DNA of 33,693 bases from Rhodobiaceae bacterium (lineage in GTDB: Bacteria > Pseudomonadota > Alphaproteobacteria > Rhizobiales > TMED25): NCBI GenBank assembly GCA_002699615.1, contig PAAM01000009.1, forward strand, positions 1 to 33,693. The letters are read 5' to 3'. This document shows, piece by piece, positions 18,067 to 26,072 of the stretch. Position 1 is the first letter of the stretch, and every line of letters begins with the position of its first letter. A model generated the notes under the pieces. The model had not been told where the DNA came from. It ran no database searches and was given only the letters and a program-made list of their open reading frames with translations. A program made the translations under genes and the position numbers.

Positions 18067-19151
18067 TCTGATAACCCCCTTGATAAAGATGGTATATCAA
18101 GCGCACGAAAACCATAGTGCCTTAGCCAACGCAGATCTGAGTCAAAAAAGGACCGAAGATCTGTCATACCATATTTTAGCATGGCCAATCGATCTATCCC
18201 AAGTCCGAATGCAAATCCTTTATATTTACTTGGATCAAGACTAACATTTCTTAAAACCTGTGGATGGACCATCCCACTCCCTAAAACTTCGAGCCAGTCA
18301 CTACCTTCACCAACTATTAGCCGATTTTTATCTTTTTGACATGCAATATCAACTTCCAGTGATGGTTCTGTGAATGGGAAATAACTTGGTCTGAGTCTCA
18401 TCTTTATATTATCAACTTCAAAAAAAGCTTTACAAAACTCTTCTAAGCACCACTTAAGTTGTCCCATATTTGCTTCTTCATCTATCACCAATCCTTCAAC
18501 CTGATGGAACATGGGTGTGTGTGTTTGGTCAGAGTCGGATCTATATGTTCTACCGGGGGCTATAATTCTTATTGGTGGCTCCTCTCGCATCATTGTTCTT
18601 ATCTGAACTGGACTCGTGTGAGTTCTAAGTAGCCTCGAATTACCATCTTTTCCTGGTAGATAAAAAGTATCAACCATCTGCCTAGCAGGATGGCTTTCTG
18701 GAATATTTAGAGAGTTAAAGTTATGATGTTCATCCTCAATATCAGGTCCTTCAGCTATGCTAAAACCCATATCTGAAAATATTTCGATTACCTCTTCGGT
18801 TACTTGACTTATGGGATGAATTTTACCATTTTCAAGGTTTGTATTTGTTAGAGGAAGAGTAACATCAACCGTGTCTTGGCTTATTTTTTTTGTAATCTCC
18901 GCTTGCTGCAATGCGGATTTACAGACTTCAATCTCGTCGGTAATTTGTTTCTTTAATGCATTTACCTGTTCACCAAAATCTTTACGAACCTCAATTGTTT
19001 GTGATGAGATATTTTTTAAAAGCGATGTAACAGCGCCTTTTTTCCCAAGCGCAGACACTCTTATATTGTCAAGTTGGTCCAATGACTTGATGTCATTAAT
19101 CTCTTTCATGAGCTTATCTTTGAGATTTGAAATATCTGGGAATTTACTCAT
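18063..19151 (-). CDS. pheS: Phenylalanine-tRNA ligase alpha subunit
   Basis: This 362-residue catalytic subunit of PheRS has an N-terminal coiled coil (about 5-90) that binds tRNA-Phe and a class II synthetase core. Motif 2 is in RTHTSPVQIRTM and the following APGRTYRSDSDQTHTPMFHQVEG, and motif 3 is GFAFGLGIDRLAMLKYG near the C-terminus. I start it at the ATG at 19151; a TTG six codons upstream (19169) is open but less likely. It follows rplT by 70 bases and overlaps pheT by four. No phenylalanine-rich leader peptide of the E. coli pheM type was found in the gap. Confidence 0.97.
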   Translation of the reverse strand: MSKFPDISNLKDKLMKEINDIKSLDQLDNIRVSALGKKGAVTSLLKNISSQTIEVRKDFGEQVNALKKQITDEIEVCKSALQQAEITKKISQDTVDVTLPLTNTNLENGKIHPISQVTEEVIEIFSDMGFSIAEGPDIEDEHHNFNSLNIPESHPARQMVDTFYLPGKDGNSRLLRTHTSPVQIRTMMREEPPIRIIAPGRTYRSDSDQTHTPMFHQVEGLVIDEEANMGQLKWCLEEFCKAFFEVDNIKMRLRPSYFPFTEPSLEVDIACQKDKNRLIVGEGSDWLEVLGSGMVHPQVLRNVSLDPSKYKGFAFGLGIDRLAMLKYGMTDLRSFFDSDLRWLRHYGFRALDIPSLSRGLSE

Positions 19152-19221
19152 AAGCAAGGAACCTATCAATTATTACAATAGAAATTTTACGACATTTAGA
19201 TAAATGAATGGTAAATAGAAT

Positions 19222-19578
19222 TTACTTAAGTTCTGCCTGAACCTTGCTAAGTATCTCCATAAATGCTTGTGGTTCATTTACAGCAAGATCAGCTAGGACC
19301 TTTCTATCGATAGTAATTCCAGCCTTATTTAAACCATGCATAAAAGTTGAATAGCGCATACCATTTTCTCTGACCATTGCATTTATGCGCTGGATCCACA
19401 AACTTCTAAAGTCTCTTTTTCTTACTTTCCTATCCCTATATGCATATTGTGCTGCTTTTTCTACAGCTTGCTTGGCAACGCGGATTGTGTTCTTTCTTTT
19501 ACCATAATAGCCTTTTGCTTTCGACAAAACCTTTGTGTGTCGAGCATGTGATGTTACGCCTCTTTTAACTCTCGCCAT
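19222..19578 (-). CDS. rplT: 50S ribosomal protein L20
   Basis: This 118-residue basic protein matches L20 throughout: an N-terminal extension [18 protein letters not shown], the [19 protein letters not shown] helix, and the globular C-terminal part with [22 protein letters not shown]20 binds 23S rRNA early in 50S assembly, and in several bacteria it represses its own operon by binding mRNA near rpmI. It lies ten bases after rpmI and should be co-transcribed with it. The order infC-rpmI-rplT-pheS-pheT is conserved widely in bacteria. Confidence 0.98.
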   Translation of the reverse strand: MARVKRGVTSHARHTKVLSKAKGYYGKRKNTIRVAKQAVEKAAQYAYRDRKVRKRDFRSLWIQRINAMVRENGMRYSTFMHGLNKAGITIDRKVLADLAVNEPQAFMEILSKVQAELK

Positions 19579-19588
19579 CCATTCTATC

Positions 19589-19786
19589 CTAATTATATGG
19601 TAAAAACTGCTTTACAATTTTTTGATCAGCATCAGCTAATACCGACATACCTCTAGCATTTCTGATAAATTTATTCGTTCTTTTAATCATACCGTGGCGC
19701 TTACCTGCTTGAGCGCACATTATTTTACCACTCTTTGTGACCTTAAATCTTTTCTTTGCACCAGATTTTGTTTTAAGTTTTGGCAT
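19589..19786 (-). CDS. rpmI: 50S ribosomal protein L35
   Basis: This 65-residue, strongly basic protein has the L35 signature [21 protein letters not shown] and the [16 protein letters not shown] segment. It is a late component of the large ribosomal subunit. The ATG is 99 bases from the infC stop, a relatively long gap for this window, and that gap contains a plausible promoter of its own. rplT follows ten bases downstream. Confidence 0.98.
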   Translation of the reverse strand: MPKLKTKSGAKKRFKVTKSGKIMCAQAGKRHGMIKRTNKFIRNARGMSVLADADQKIVKQFLPYN

Positions 19787-19824
19787 TATTTTACAGATTT
19801 TCTTGAATTTATAAACTATGTGAC

Positions 19825-19853
19825 TTTATAGGCTAGGTAAGAAATTTTTACAA
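19825..19853 (-). promoter_or_regulatory. Putative promoter of rpmI-rplT
   Basis: On the minus strand a TTGTAA (19853-19848) is followed after exactly 17 bases by TATAAA (19830-19825). Transcription would begin near 19818 and give a leader of about 30 bases before the rpmI ATG. TATAAA also pairs with TTTATA at 19815-19810 across a nine-base loop, so a small stem could form if transcription comes from infC. It matches the layout of two other candidates in the window. This is a prediction by eye in AT-rich DNA. Confidence 0.4.
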
Positions 19854-19885
19854 CAGAAAAATTAAAAATAATTGATTGAATAGTT

Positions 19886-20428
19886 TTATCTTGGCGCTAA
19901 CACCATGATGATTTGACGCCCTTCAAATTTTGGCTCAAGTTCAACTTTCGCTAGTTCATCTGTATCATCTTTTATTCGATCAAATAACTTCACCCCAAGC
20001 TCCGAATGTGACATTTCTCGTCCACGGAACATAAGTGATATTTTCACTTTATCTCCAAATTCAATGAATTTTTTCATATTCTTTAATTTTACTTCGTAGT
20101 CGTGTGTGTCAATGTTTGGACGCATCTTAATTTCCTTAACACCAATTACCTTCTGCTTCTTTTTAGCCTCGGCGGCTTTCTTCTGGGATTGATACTTAAA
20201 CTTACCATAGTCCATAATTTTGCATACTGGTAGGTCTGTATTCGGAGAAATTTCAACGAGGTCTAATGAATATTTTTCTGCCTCTTGCAAACCAATATCT
20301 ATAGTTACTTCACCATAATTTTCGCTATTAGGCCCTATAAGTCTGATTTTCCCTGCATCTATTAAATCATTTATTTTGTGTGCTGGCTCAGTTTTCTTTC
20401 TTGCGAAATCTTCTGTTCTTCTGGCTAT
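19886..20428 (-). CDS. infC: Translation initiation factor IF-3, with ATA start codon
   Basis: The product is a 180-residue IF-3, which blocks premature subunit joining and rejects non-canonical start codons and wrong initiator tRNA. The N-domain is seen in KINDLIDAGKIRLIGPNSEN and the LDLVEISPNTDLPVCKIMDYGKF linker region. The C-domain is seen in KEIKMRPNIDTHDYEVKLKN and MFRGREMSH. The frame contains no ATG, GTG, TTG or CTG between the in-frame TGA upstream (20446-20444) and a TTG at 20290, which would delete much of the N-domain. ATA at 20428 is preceded by GGAG with a seven-base spacer and gives the normal length. E. coli infC starts with AUU for autoregulation; ATA here would serve the same end. 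Confidence 0.93.
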   Translation of the reverse strand: MARRTEDFARKKTEPAHKINDLIDAGKIRLIGPNSENYGEVTIDIGLQEAEKYSLDLVEISPNTDLPVCKIMDYGKFKYQSQKKAAEAKKKQKVIGVKEIKMRPNIDTHDYEVKLKNMKKFIEFGDKVKISLMFRGREMSHSELGVKLFDRIKDDTDELAKVELEPKFEGRQIIMVLAPR

Positions 20429-20439
20429 GGTTAATCTCC
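20426..20439 (-). promoter_or_regulatory. Shine-Dalgarno and ATA initiation site of infC
   Basis: On the minus strand GGAG occupies 20439-20436, a seven-base spacer follows, and ATA is at 20428-20426. The site decides the start of infC because no standard start codon exists upstream before the in-frame TGA. IF-3 disfavours such codons, so the site should act as the sensor of IF-3 level: low IF-3 permits AUA initiation, high IF-3 blocks it. Confidence 0.7.
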
Positions 20440-20458
20440 AATATCAGTTTTAATTAGA

Positions 20459-20487
20459 ATTATAAATATATATAAAATTTTGTACAA
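20459..20487 (-). promoter_or_regulatory. Putative promoter of infC
   Basis: On the minus strand TTGTAC (20487-20482) and TATAAT (20464-20459) are separated by exactly 17 bases. The -10 is perfect and the -35 matches only TTG at its start; an overlapping TTGATT (20492-20487) with TATATT 16 bases on is an alternative. The start would fall near 20452, leaving a leader of about 24 bases that just contains the infC Shine-Dalgarno. The upstream SDR gene ends at 20511, so the 82-base gap fits a promoter. Confidence 0.45.
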
Positions 20488-20510
20488 ATCAAATACTTAT
20501 TGTGTATTAA

Positions 20511-21386
20511 TCAACTGCGGATCTCATACTTTAAAATATCTCTTAAGCCAATTTTATAATTTGGATATTTTAATTGTAAATTTAACTTTTCTTTTATTTT
20601 TTCATTCCTGATGTACTTAGTTTCAGAGTAAAAACTTCTTGCCATTTCGGTTAAGTTTGCTTCACTAAATTTAACAGCTTCTGGCGGATCGATTTCTAAT
20701 AAACCTGATGCAAACTCCACAACATCTTGAGGTGGTGCAGGCATGTCGTCGGAGACATTAAATATATCAGATTTAAGATCAGAAACTGATAGCATGTAAA
20801 TAATTCGAGCGATATCAGCAACATGTATCCTATTAAAGATATGGCCTCTCTTAATAATTCTTTTTGAATTTCCTTTTATCAAATTTCTGATTTGATTTCT
20901 ACCAATCCCATAGATACCAGAAAGGCGAAGTATGTTCAATGTAACTCCAAATTTGCCACATAAATCAGTCCACTGTTTTTCTGCCAATACTCGATACTTT
21001 GCACGATCCGACTGCGGATTTATATTATATTCTTCAGTCACACTAGAACCATTTGCATCACCATATACAGCGGTTGTTGATAAATAAACTACCCTTTTAA
21101 TTGATGTTTTTAGAGCTTTGGCTATATCCTCATAATTTGACTGCAATACAATATCGCCGTTACTATCTGGTGCAATTGATATGAGGAGAACTTTTGAATC
21201 TCGTAATGCCTCGCCTAGATATATTTTGTCCGCATTGGGATGGTATTCAATAAACTCAATATTTGAATTTACTTTTTTATTTATATCACGACTTGTTCCT
21301 GTAACAATCCAATTATGATTGAAAAAATATTCACAAGTATGCAATCCTGTAAAACCAACACCAAAGCAAAATAATTTATTCGACAT
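20511..21386 (-). CDS. Atypical SDR / NAD-dependent epimerase family protein (YeeZ-like)
   Basis: This 291-residue protein has an N-terminal Rossmann fold with GVGFTG (GxGxxG at 9-14) and a TSRD acidic end of the second strand. An STTAVYGD strand is characteristic of extended and atypical SDRs, and YRVLAEK stands at the active-site Tyr/Lys position. LRLSGIYGIGRNQI and FNRIHVADIARII are typical of the nucleoside-sugar epimerase group. The best match by recall is the YeeZ-type group, whose substrate is unknown. Its ATG abuts the queG stop codon (TAGATG), so it is translated from the GST-queG transcript. A separate infC promoter seems to follow. Confidence 0.8.
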   Translation of the reverse strand: MSNKLFCFGVGFTGLHTCEYFFNHNWIVTGTSRDINKKVNSNIEFIEYHPNADKIYLGEALRDSKVLLISIAPDSNGDIVLQSNYEDIAKALKTSIKRVVYLSTTAVYGDANGSSVTEEYNINPQSDRAKYRVLAEKQWTDLCGKFGVTLNILRLSGIYGIGRNQIRNLIKGNSKRIIKRGHIFNRIHVADIARIIYMLSVSDLKSDIFNVSDDMPAPPQDVVEFASGLLEIDPPEAVKFSEANLTEMARSFYSETKYIRNEKIKEKLNLQLKYPNYKIGLRDILKYEIRS

Positions 21387-22496
21387 CTAGCCCCATTCAC
21401 TAACAACCATAGGATCACGCTCCTCTAAGATATATATCTTACGCAATTTTTGAAATTCTTTTTTTGAAATTATTTTCTTAAGTGCCCAGATTGCACTCGC
21501 TCTGATTATAGATGATTCATGTTTTATAAATTTTTTAACCTTTATTGATATGTCACGAGATCCCGAGTTTCCTGCAGCAATAAGTACGTTTCTGAGAAAT
21601 CTATCCTTTCCAATTCTTTTTACGGGAGAGCTCTCAAAAAACTTATTAAATAAATCGTAATCAAATTCAAGAAAGAAAGAGATATCTGGCATATCCAAGA
21701 CTGCTCTGGCCTTCAACTGAATATCCCTTGTCTCGGATGCAAACTTATTCCATGGACAAACGGCAAGACAGTCATCACAACCATAAATACGGTTACCAAT
21801 TAACTCCCTGAATTGCTCTGGGATATGCCCTTTATACTCGATTGTCAAATATGATATACATCTTCTTGAGTCAAGTTTGTATGGTGAAATAATTGCATTT
21901 GTTGGACAAATATCCATGCACGACGAACAACTTCCGCAATGATCTAATTCGGGGGCTGAGCCTTCGAGCTCAATTGGTAACAAAAGAACTCCTAAAAAAA
22001 ACCATGACCCTAATTTTCGACTGACAAGATTTGAATGCTTTCCCTGCCACCCAATACCTGCTATTTGTGCAATTGGTTTTTCCATAATCGGTGCGGTATC
22101 AACAAAAAATTTTGACTCGATCTCATAGTTTTCTTCAAGCCACGCACTAAACTTCTTCAAGCTTTTTTTCATTAATTCATGATAATCATTTGCTCTGGCA
22201 TAAACAGAGATATTTGCTTTCAGCTTTTCTTCAATATTATTTAATGGGTTATCTTGAGGTCCATAATTTTTGGATACCACAATAACTGACTTAGCATCTT
22301 GCCATAGATTACTTGGATGTGATCTTCTATCTTTGTTTTTTTCCAGCCAGATCATATCACCGTGGAAGCCATTTTTAAGATACTCGTCTAAACTATCTTT
22401 CTGATCAGGGATATCAGTAATATCTGTAAAGCCAATATCATCAAAACCAAGCGTCCTTATCTTAGCTTTTAAGACTTCTTTGTTTATTGCTTTCAT
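21387..22496 (-). CDS. queG: Epoxyqueuosine reductase QueG
   Basis: This cobalamin-dependent iron-sulphur enzyme of 369 residues reduces epoxyqueuosine to queuosine in tRNA anticodons. Two ferredoxin-like clusters are seen as CGSCSSCMDICP and CDDCLAVCPW. The N-terminal half has the family stretches YARANDYHELMKK and VDTAPIMEKPIAQIAGIGWQGKHSNL. The C-terminal HEAT-like helices (RASAIWALKKI) bind tRNA. The ATG at 22496 is my choice; a TTG at 22508 overlapping the GST stop (TTGA) would add four residues and would couple translation. It lies between a GST and an SDR gene on one transcript. Confidence 0.93.
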   Translation of the reverse strand: MKAINKEVLKAKIRTLGFDDIGFTDITDIPDQKDSLDEYLKNGFHGDMIWLEKNKDRRSHPSNLWQDAKSVIVVSKNYGPQDNPLNNIEEKLKANISVYARANDYHELMKKSLKKFSAWLEENYEIESKFFVDTAPIMEKPIAQIAGIGWQGKHSNLVSRKLGSWFFLGVLLLPIELEGSAPELDHCGSCSSCMDICPTNAIISPYKLDSRRCISYLTIEYKGHIPEQFRELIGNRIYGCDDCLAVCPWNKFASETRDIQLKARAVLDMPDISFFLEFDYDLFNKFFESSPVKRIGKDRFLRNVLIAAGNSGSRDISIKVKKFIKHESSIIRASAIWALKKIISKKEFQKLRKIYILEERDPMVVSEWG

Positions 22497-22504
22497 ATTC
22501 TTAT

Positions 22505-23197
22505 TCAAAAATCAGGATTTGAGTAGTGGTTGGGAGGTTGGAATCCAGCTATGTGATCTCCTAATATTGATGAAAATGCTGGTTGTGACTTTATTCTTGC
22601 GTACCAGTTTTTTATTTCTAACCATTTGTCCCAATCAATTTTATTTAAATAATCAAGACATGAAATGTGAGATGCAGCAGCAATATCTGCCTGAGAAATA
22701 AAATCTCCAGCAATCCAGCTTCTCGAACTAATAAGATATGAGAGATACTCAAAATGATATATAGAATTTTCTTGAGCTATTCTCACCGACTCCATATTTG
22801 GACTTTTATCATCAATTCTATCTTTCATATAATACTTATCAATTAATTCCCTTAAAATTATTTTACTTACTTCATGATAGAATTTATTGTCATACCAATC
22901 AACCAACCTTCTAATCTCAGCTTTGGATATGAGATCGCCTGAAATAAGCGAGGAGCCACTAGTGGTATGGCTATGTTTTTCTTCAATATATTCAATTATC
23001 GCGTAATTATTAATAATGACATTATCATCCTCATCGATTAAGACGGGGAGAGAGCCCCCAGGGTTAACCGCAAGAAATTCCTTTCTTTTATTCCAGATTA
23101 TTTCGTCGATCATCACGAAACGCATATTATATTCTTCTAATGTAAATCTAACTCTTCTGGAAAAGGGACAAAGTTTAAATTGAAATAGTTTAATCAT
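22505..23197 (-). CDS. Glutathione S-transferase family protein
   Basis: This 230-residue protein has a thioredoxin-like N-domain starting MIKLFQFKLCPFSRRVR, with the potential active-site Cys10 and Ser13. The cis-proline is in GSLPVLID and the glutathione-binding acidic/Ser-like turn is at NNYAIIEYIEE. An all-helical C-domain with SRSWIAGDFISQADIAAASHIS follows. A Cys-Pro motif suggests a beta/omega-like or reductase-type GST rather than a conjugating one; the substrate is unknown. It is the first gene of a minus-strand run with queG and diverges from pirin across 83 AT-rich bases that must hold both promoters, where I can place no convincing -35/-10 pair. Confidence 0.88.
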   Translation of the reverse strand: MIKLFQFKLCPFSRRVRFTLEEYNMRFVMIDEIIWNKRKEFLAVNPGGSLPVLIDEDDNVIINNYAIIEYIEEKHSHTTSGSSLISGDLISKAEIRRLVDWYDNKFYHEVSKIILRELIDKYYMKDRIDDKSPNMESVRIAQENSIYHFEYLSYLISSRSWIAGDFISQADIAAASHISCLDYLNKIDWDKWLEIKNWYARIKSQPAFSSILGDHIAGFQPPNHYSNPDF

Positions 23198-23280
23198 ATT
23201 ATTATTTATATTATATAAAATTTGTAAAAAACATTCTTTAATAATAAGTTACTTTCTTTATAAAAATAGGTATTAATGCT

Positions 23281-24186
23281 ATGAGTTGGCTTCCCACTTC
23301 AAAAAGTAAATTAGAAGATGATCCGTACATCGATGCGATAATACTACCAAGAACTAGCGATATTGGTAATTTTGAAGTTCAAAGAGTGCTGCCCTCAAAA
23401 GAAAAACAAATGGTTGGGCCTTTTATATTTTGGGATCAAATGGGTCCCGGGGAGTTCCTTTCTGGTGCAGGTTTAGATGTAAGGCCACATCCGCATATTG
23501 GTCTGTCTACAATCACTTATCTCTTCAAAGGTTCAATGGATCACAAAGACTCACTTGATAATGATGTGAGAATTAAACCAGGAGATATTAATCTTATGTC
23601 AGCAGGTCATGGGATTGTCCACTCAGAGAGAACGGGGCAAGATATACGTAAGTTTCCATCAAAGTTATTTGGAATACAGAGCTGGATTGCACAACCAAAA
23701 AAATATGAGGACTCGGCCCCATCATTTCAAAATATATCTTCAGAAGAAATTACAAATATTGATAGCAGGGGTGTGAATGGAAAAGTATTATTTGGTGAGC
23801 TGGATGGACTAAAGTCATCAATTGAGACACAATGGGGGACGCTCTATCTCGATGTTATAATTGAGGAAAAAACAAAATTTAATATTCCGCCAACATACAT
23901 CGAAAGAGCCATTTACCTGATTTCAGGGAATGCAAATATCCATGAAACAAAATTACCGTTAAATACATTAATCGTATTAAAGCCATCGGTGGATATTACA
24001 ATTGAAGCGACAAAATGCACACGCTTACTTGTTCTTGGTGGAGAGCCAATGGATGGACCAAGATACATCTATTGGAACTTCGTTTCTTCGCGCAAAGATA
24101 AGATTGAAGACGCCAAAAATAAATGGCTTCAAGGCAGTTTCCCTGCGATTAGCACTGATAAAGAAGAATTTATTCCGCTACCTTAA
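23281..24186 (+). CDS. Pirin family protein
   Basis: This 301-residue bicupin is of the pirin family. The N-terminal cupin has the metal ligands His70 and His72 in RPHPHIGLST and His114 and Glu116 in GHGIVHSERT, with the spacing known from human pirin (His56, His58, His101, Glu103). The second cupin is degenerate, as usual. Bacterial pirins have been linked to quercetin 2,3-dioxygenase activity, oxidative stress and regulation of pyruvate metabolism, so the role cannot be fixed here. It is transcribed alone, divergent from the GST and 45 bases before uppP. Confidence 0.92.
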   Translation: MSWLPTSKSKLEDDPYIDAIILPRTSDIGNFEVQRVLPSKEKQMVGPFIFWDQMGPGEFLSGAGLDVRPHPHIGLSTITYLFKGSMDHKDSLDNDVRIKPGDINLMSAGHGIVHSERTGQDIRKFPSKLFGIQSWIAQPKKYEDSAPSFQNISSEEITNIDSRGVNGKVLFGELDGLKSSIETQWGTLYLDVIIEEKTKFNIPPTYIERAIYLISGNANIHETKLPLNTLIVLKPSVDITIEATKCTRLLVLGGEPMDGPRYIYWNFVSSRKDKIEDAKNKWLQGSFPAISTDKEEFIPLP

Positions 24187-24198
24187 GTAAATTTACTT
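24185..24198. repeat. 14-base perfect palindrome between pirin and uppP
   Basis: AAGTAAATTTACTT overlaps the end of the pirin stop codon and lies about 33 bases before the uppP ATG. A TATAAT at 24219-24224 follows, only seven bases before the ATG, which would mean an almost leaderless uppP mRNA if used. The palindrome is too AT-rich and lacks a U-tract suitable for a terminator; it may be an operator or chance. Confidence 0.25.
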
Positions 24199-24231
24199 TA
24201 ATAAAGCAATCAATGTAATATAATTCCTGAC

Positions 24232-25017
24232 ATGTTTGAATATTTATTAATTCTTTCAATAGTTCAGGGTATAACAGAGTTTCTTCCGATAAGTTCATCG
24301 GCTCATTTAATGATCCTTAATTACTTCAATGAGACTAATACTCAATCCGTGTCCGTAGATCTGAGTTTACACATTGGTTCACTTCTAGCTTTAGTCTTTT
24401 ATTTTTTAAAGAACCCACTCATATCAAAAAAAGTAGTGAATTATAATCCAGACTTTTTATCAACTAGGCAAGCTATTTACCTCATTTTATTTAGCGCTTT
24501 GCCAACGATAGTATTGGCTTATATTTTTTTAAATTATAATCTAATTTACACAATTAGAGAGAATATATATGTGATCGTTTGGTGTAATTTAATATTTGCA
24601 ATACTTCTGCTTTTTGGAGATTACTTCGGTAAAAAATCAAATAAAACGCTTTCTAACAAAAACTTGGCTTTTTTGGCGATATTTCAATCTATATCTCTTA
24701 TCCCGGGCGTAAGTAGGTCTGGTATATGTCTCACTATCTCGAGGTTTTTAGGCTTTGGTCGCACTGAGTCCTCTATTATTGCCGTAATAATGTCTTTTCC
24801 GATATTACTTGCAAGCCTCATTTTTATTGTAATAACAATCTATAAAGGACAGGATGTATTTCTAACCAATACAATATTTTTTGCCATAACCCTCTCATTC
24901 ATCACATCTTACTTATCTATAAAGATAATAATTGAATTTATTGACCGAATAAAATTATATCCCTTTGTCATTTACAGAGTCTGCCTTAGCTTGATAATTA
25001 TATATTTTATTAGTTGA
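24232..25017 (+). CDS. uppP: Undecaprenyl-diphosphatase (BacA/UppP)
   Basis: This 261-residue polytopic membrane enzyme dephosphorylates undecaprenyl pyrophosphate, recycling the lipid carrier for peptidoglycan and LPS synthesis. Signature one is QGITEFLPISSSAHL (12-26) with catalytic Glu17 and the serine-rich turn. Signature two is IPGVSRSG (157-164) with Arg162. Seven to eight hydrophobic segments are visible and the length is standard. It is convergent with the NDUFA9-like SDR, with only four bases between the two stop codons. Confidence 0.96.
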   Translation: MFEYLLILSIVQGITEFLPISSSAHLMILNYFNETNTQSVSVDLSLHIGSLLALVFYFLKNPLISKKVVNYNPDFLSTRQAIYLILFSALPTIVLAYIFLNYNLIYTIRENIYVIVWCNLIFAILLLFGDYFGKKSNKTLSNKNLAFLAIFQSISLIPGVSRSGICLTISRFLGFGRTESSIIAVIMSFPILLASLIFIVITIYKGQDVFLTNTIFFAITLSFITSYLSIKIIIEFIDRIKLYPFVIYRVCLSLIIIYFIS

Positions 25018-25021
25018 GTAA

Positions 25022-25966
25022 CTAGCTTGAAAAACGTCCCAGATACTCCGGAATTATATTCTTTGGTGAGCATGCTTGTATTCCATAATCTTCAAGTTTC
25101 CCAATCTCTTTATTTTTTGAATTACGTAAAATATTATCTGTTTTTAGTGACTCAAGTTGATCAAATGTGATGGGTCTTTTTGGCAAAACCTGCATCGGGG
25201 TAATAAATATTTTTGATAATGAAAACGGTATTGGGATCAGAAGTCTTTTCTTACCAATTGTTGTCAAAATTAACTCAATAACTTCCCGAAGGGAATAAAT
25301 TTCTTTACCACCAATCTCATATATACTTTTCTTATCAATATCTTCTAAATGCAGAATTATTAGCTTTACTAAATCGAGCACATAAACTGGTTGAAATTTT
25401 GTATCTCCATTTCCGATTAGAGGAAAAAAAGGGGCTAGAGTTAAAATTCGCGCAAATTGATTGAAAAAATTATCATCAATACCGAATACAATAGAGGGTC
25501 TAATTATTGTATGATTTATATTTTCACTCTTAACCGACTCTTCCCCTAGGGCCTTGCTTCTTTGGTATTTTGAAGTTGAGTTGACATCCGCACCCAAAGA
25601 TGACATGTGTATATACCTGTTCACCCCATATTGAGTACAACCTTTTGCAATAAGCCCAGGTAGTTCGCCATGAATATATTGGAATTTTTGTCTTTTTCTC
25701 TCCTCTAATACACCAATCAAGTTTATGACATAATCAGATCCTTGTATAAATTTATTAATTGAAACCTCACTATTCACATTAACGTTGGTAACTTCTATTT
25801 GCCCGGGTACGCCAGAAACATATAGGTGATTTGCAGTAGTCGGGTTTCTTGTTCCAATTTTTATTCTATAGCCATCTTTGGCCAACTCTCGAACTAAATT
25901 CCGACCGATGAAGCCATTGCCGCCGAAGACGGAAACGATCTTACTTTTATTTGATGGTATATTTAT
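25022..25966 (-). CDS. NDUFA9-like atypical SDR (complex I subunit family), with ATA start codon
   Basis: The product is a 314-residue atypical SDR related to the complex I NDUFA9 subunit and COG0702-type proteins. The Rossmann motif is VFGGNGFIGRNLVREL at the N-terminus, with VNLIGVLEER, HMSSLGAD, SKYQRSKALGEE (Tyr/Lys positions) and IIRPSIVFG further on. In alphaproteobacteria it is often found beside uppP, as here. The Rossmann motif lies upstream of a TTG at 25885, so that cannot be the start. Between it and the in-frame TGA (about 26106) there is no ATG, GTG or TTG. ATA at 25966 has GAGG eight bases upstream and gives a normal N-terminus, MNIPSNKSKIVSVFGG. A sequencing error changing ATG to ATA is the alternative. 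Confidence 0.82.
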   Translation of the reverse strand: MNIPSNKSKIVSVFGGNGFIGRNLVRELAKDGYRIKIGTRNPTTANHLYVSGVPGQIEVTNVNVNSEVSINKFIQGSDYVINLIGVLEERKRQKFQYIHGELPGLIAKGCTQYGVNRYIHMSSLGADVNSTSKYQRSKALGEESVKSENINHTIIRPSIVFGIDDNFFNQFARILTLAPFFPLIGNGDTKFQPVYVLDLVKLIILHLEDIDKKSIYEIGGKEIYSLREVIELILTTIGKKRLLIPIPFSLSKIFITPMQVLPKRPITFDQLESLKTDNILRNSKNKEIGKLEDYGIQACSPKNIIPEYLGRFSS

Positions 25967-25978
25967 TTTTCTAGCCTC
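25964..25978 (-). promoter_or_regulatory. Shine-Dalgarno and ATA initiation site of the NDUFA9-like gene
   Basis: On the minus strand GAGG at 25978-25975 is followed by an eight-base spacer and ATA at 25966-25964. Another in-frame ATA is at 25960 but is less well spaced. ATC and ATT codons further upstream have no Shine-Dalgarno. The arrangement resembles the infC site closely. Confidence 0.55.
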
Positions 25979-26014
25979 GGATGAAGTTGTGATGAAATAA
26001 TATAATTTAATTAA

Positions 26015-26043
26015 TTGTGAATATAATATATATTCAATATAAA
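26015..26043 (+). promoter_or_regulatory. Putative promoter of rnd-lptC-lptA-lptB-rpoN
   Basis: TTGTGA at 26015-26020 and TATAAA at 26038-26043 are separated by exactly 17 bases, placing the start near 26050 and a leader of about 23 bases before the rnd TTG. A further TATAAT at 26022-26027 lies in the spacer. The region is divergent from the NDUFA9-like gene. Prediction by eye. Confidence 0.45.
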
Positions 26044-26072
26044 AAAAATAAATTTTGTAAAAAGGATAAGAA

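Noticed and set aside
19886-20290. IF-3 starting at the TTG at 20290 (134 residues)
   Set aside because: This would delete the conserved N-terminal segment that is clearly encoded in frame upstream, so the ATA start at 20428 is preferred.
25022-25885. NDUFA9-like protein starting at TTG 25885, or a pseudogene with a lost 5' end
   Set aside because: The Rossmann motif continues in frame upstream without a stop, and a well-placed Shine-Dalgarno with ATA exists at 25966, so neither a late start nor gene decay is needed.
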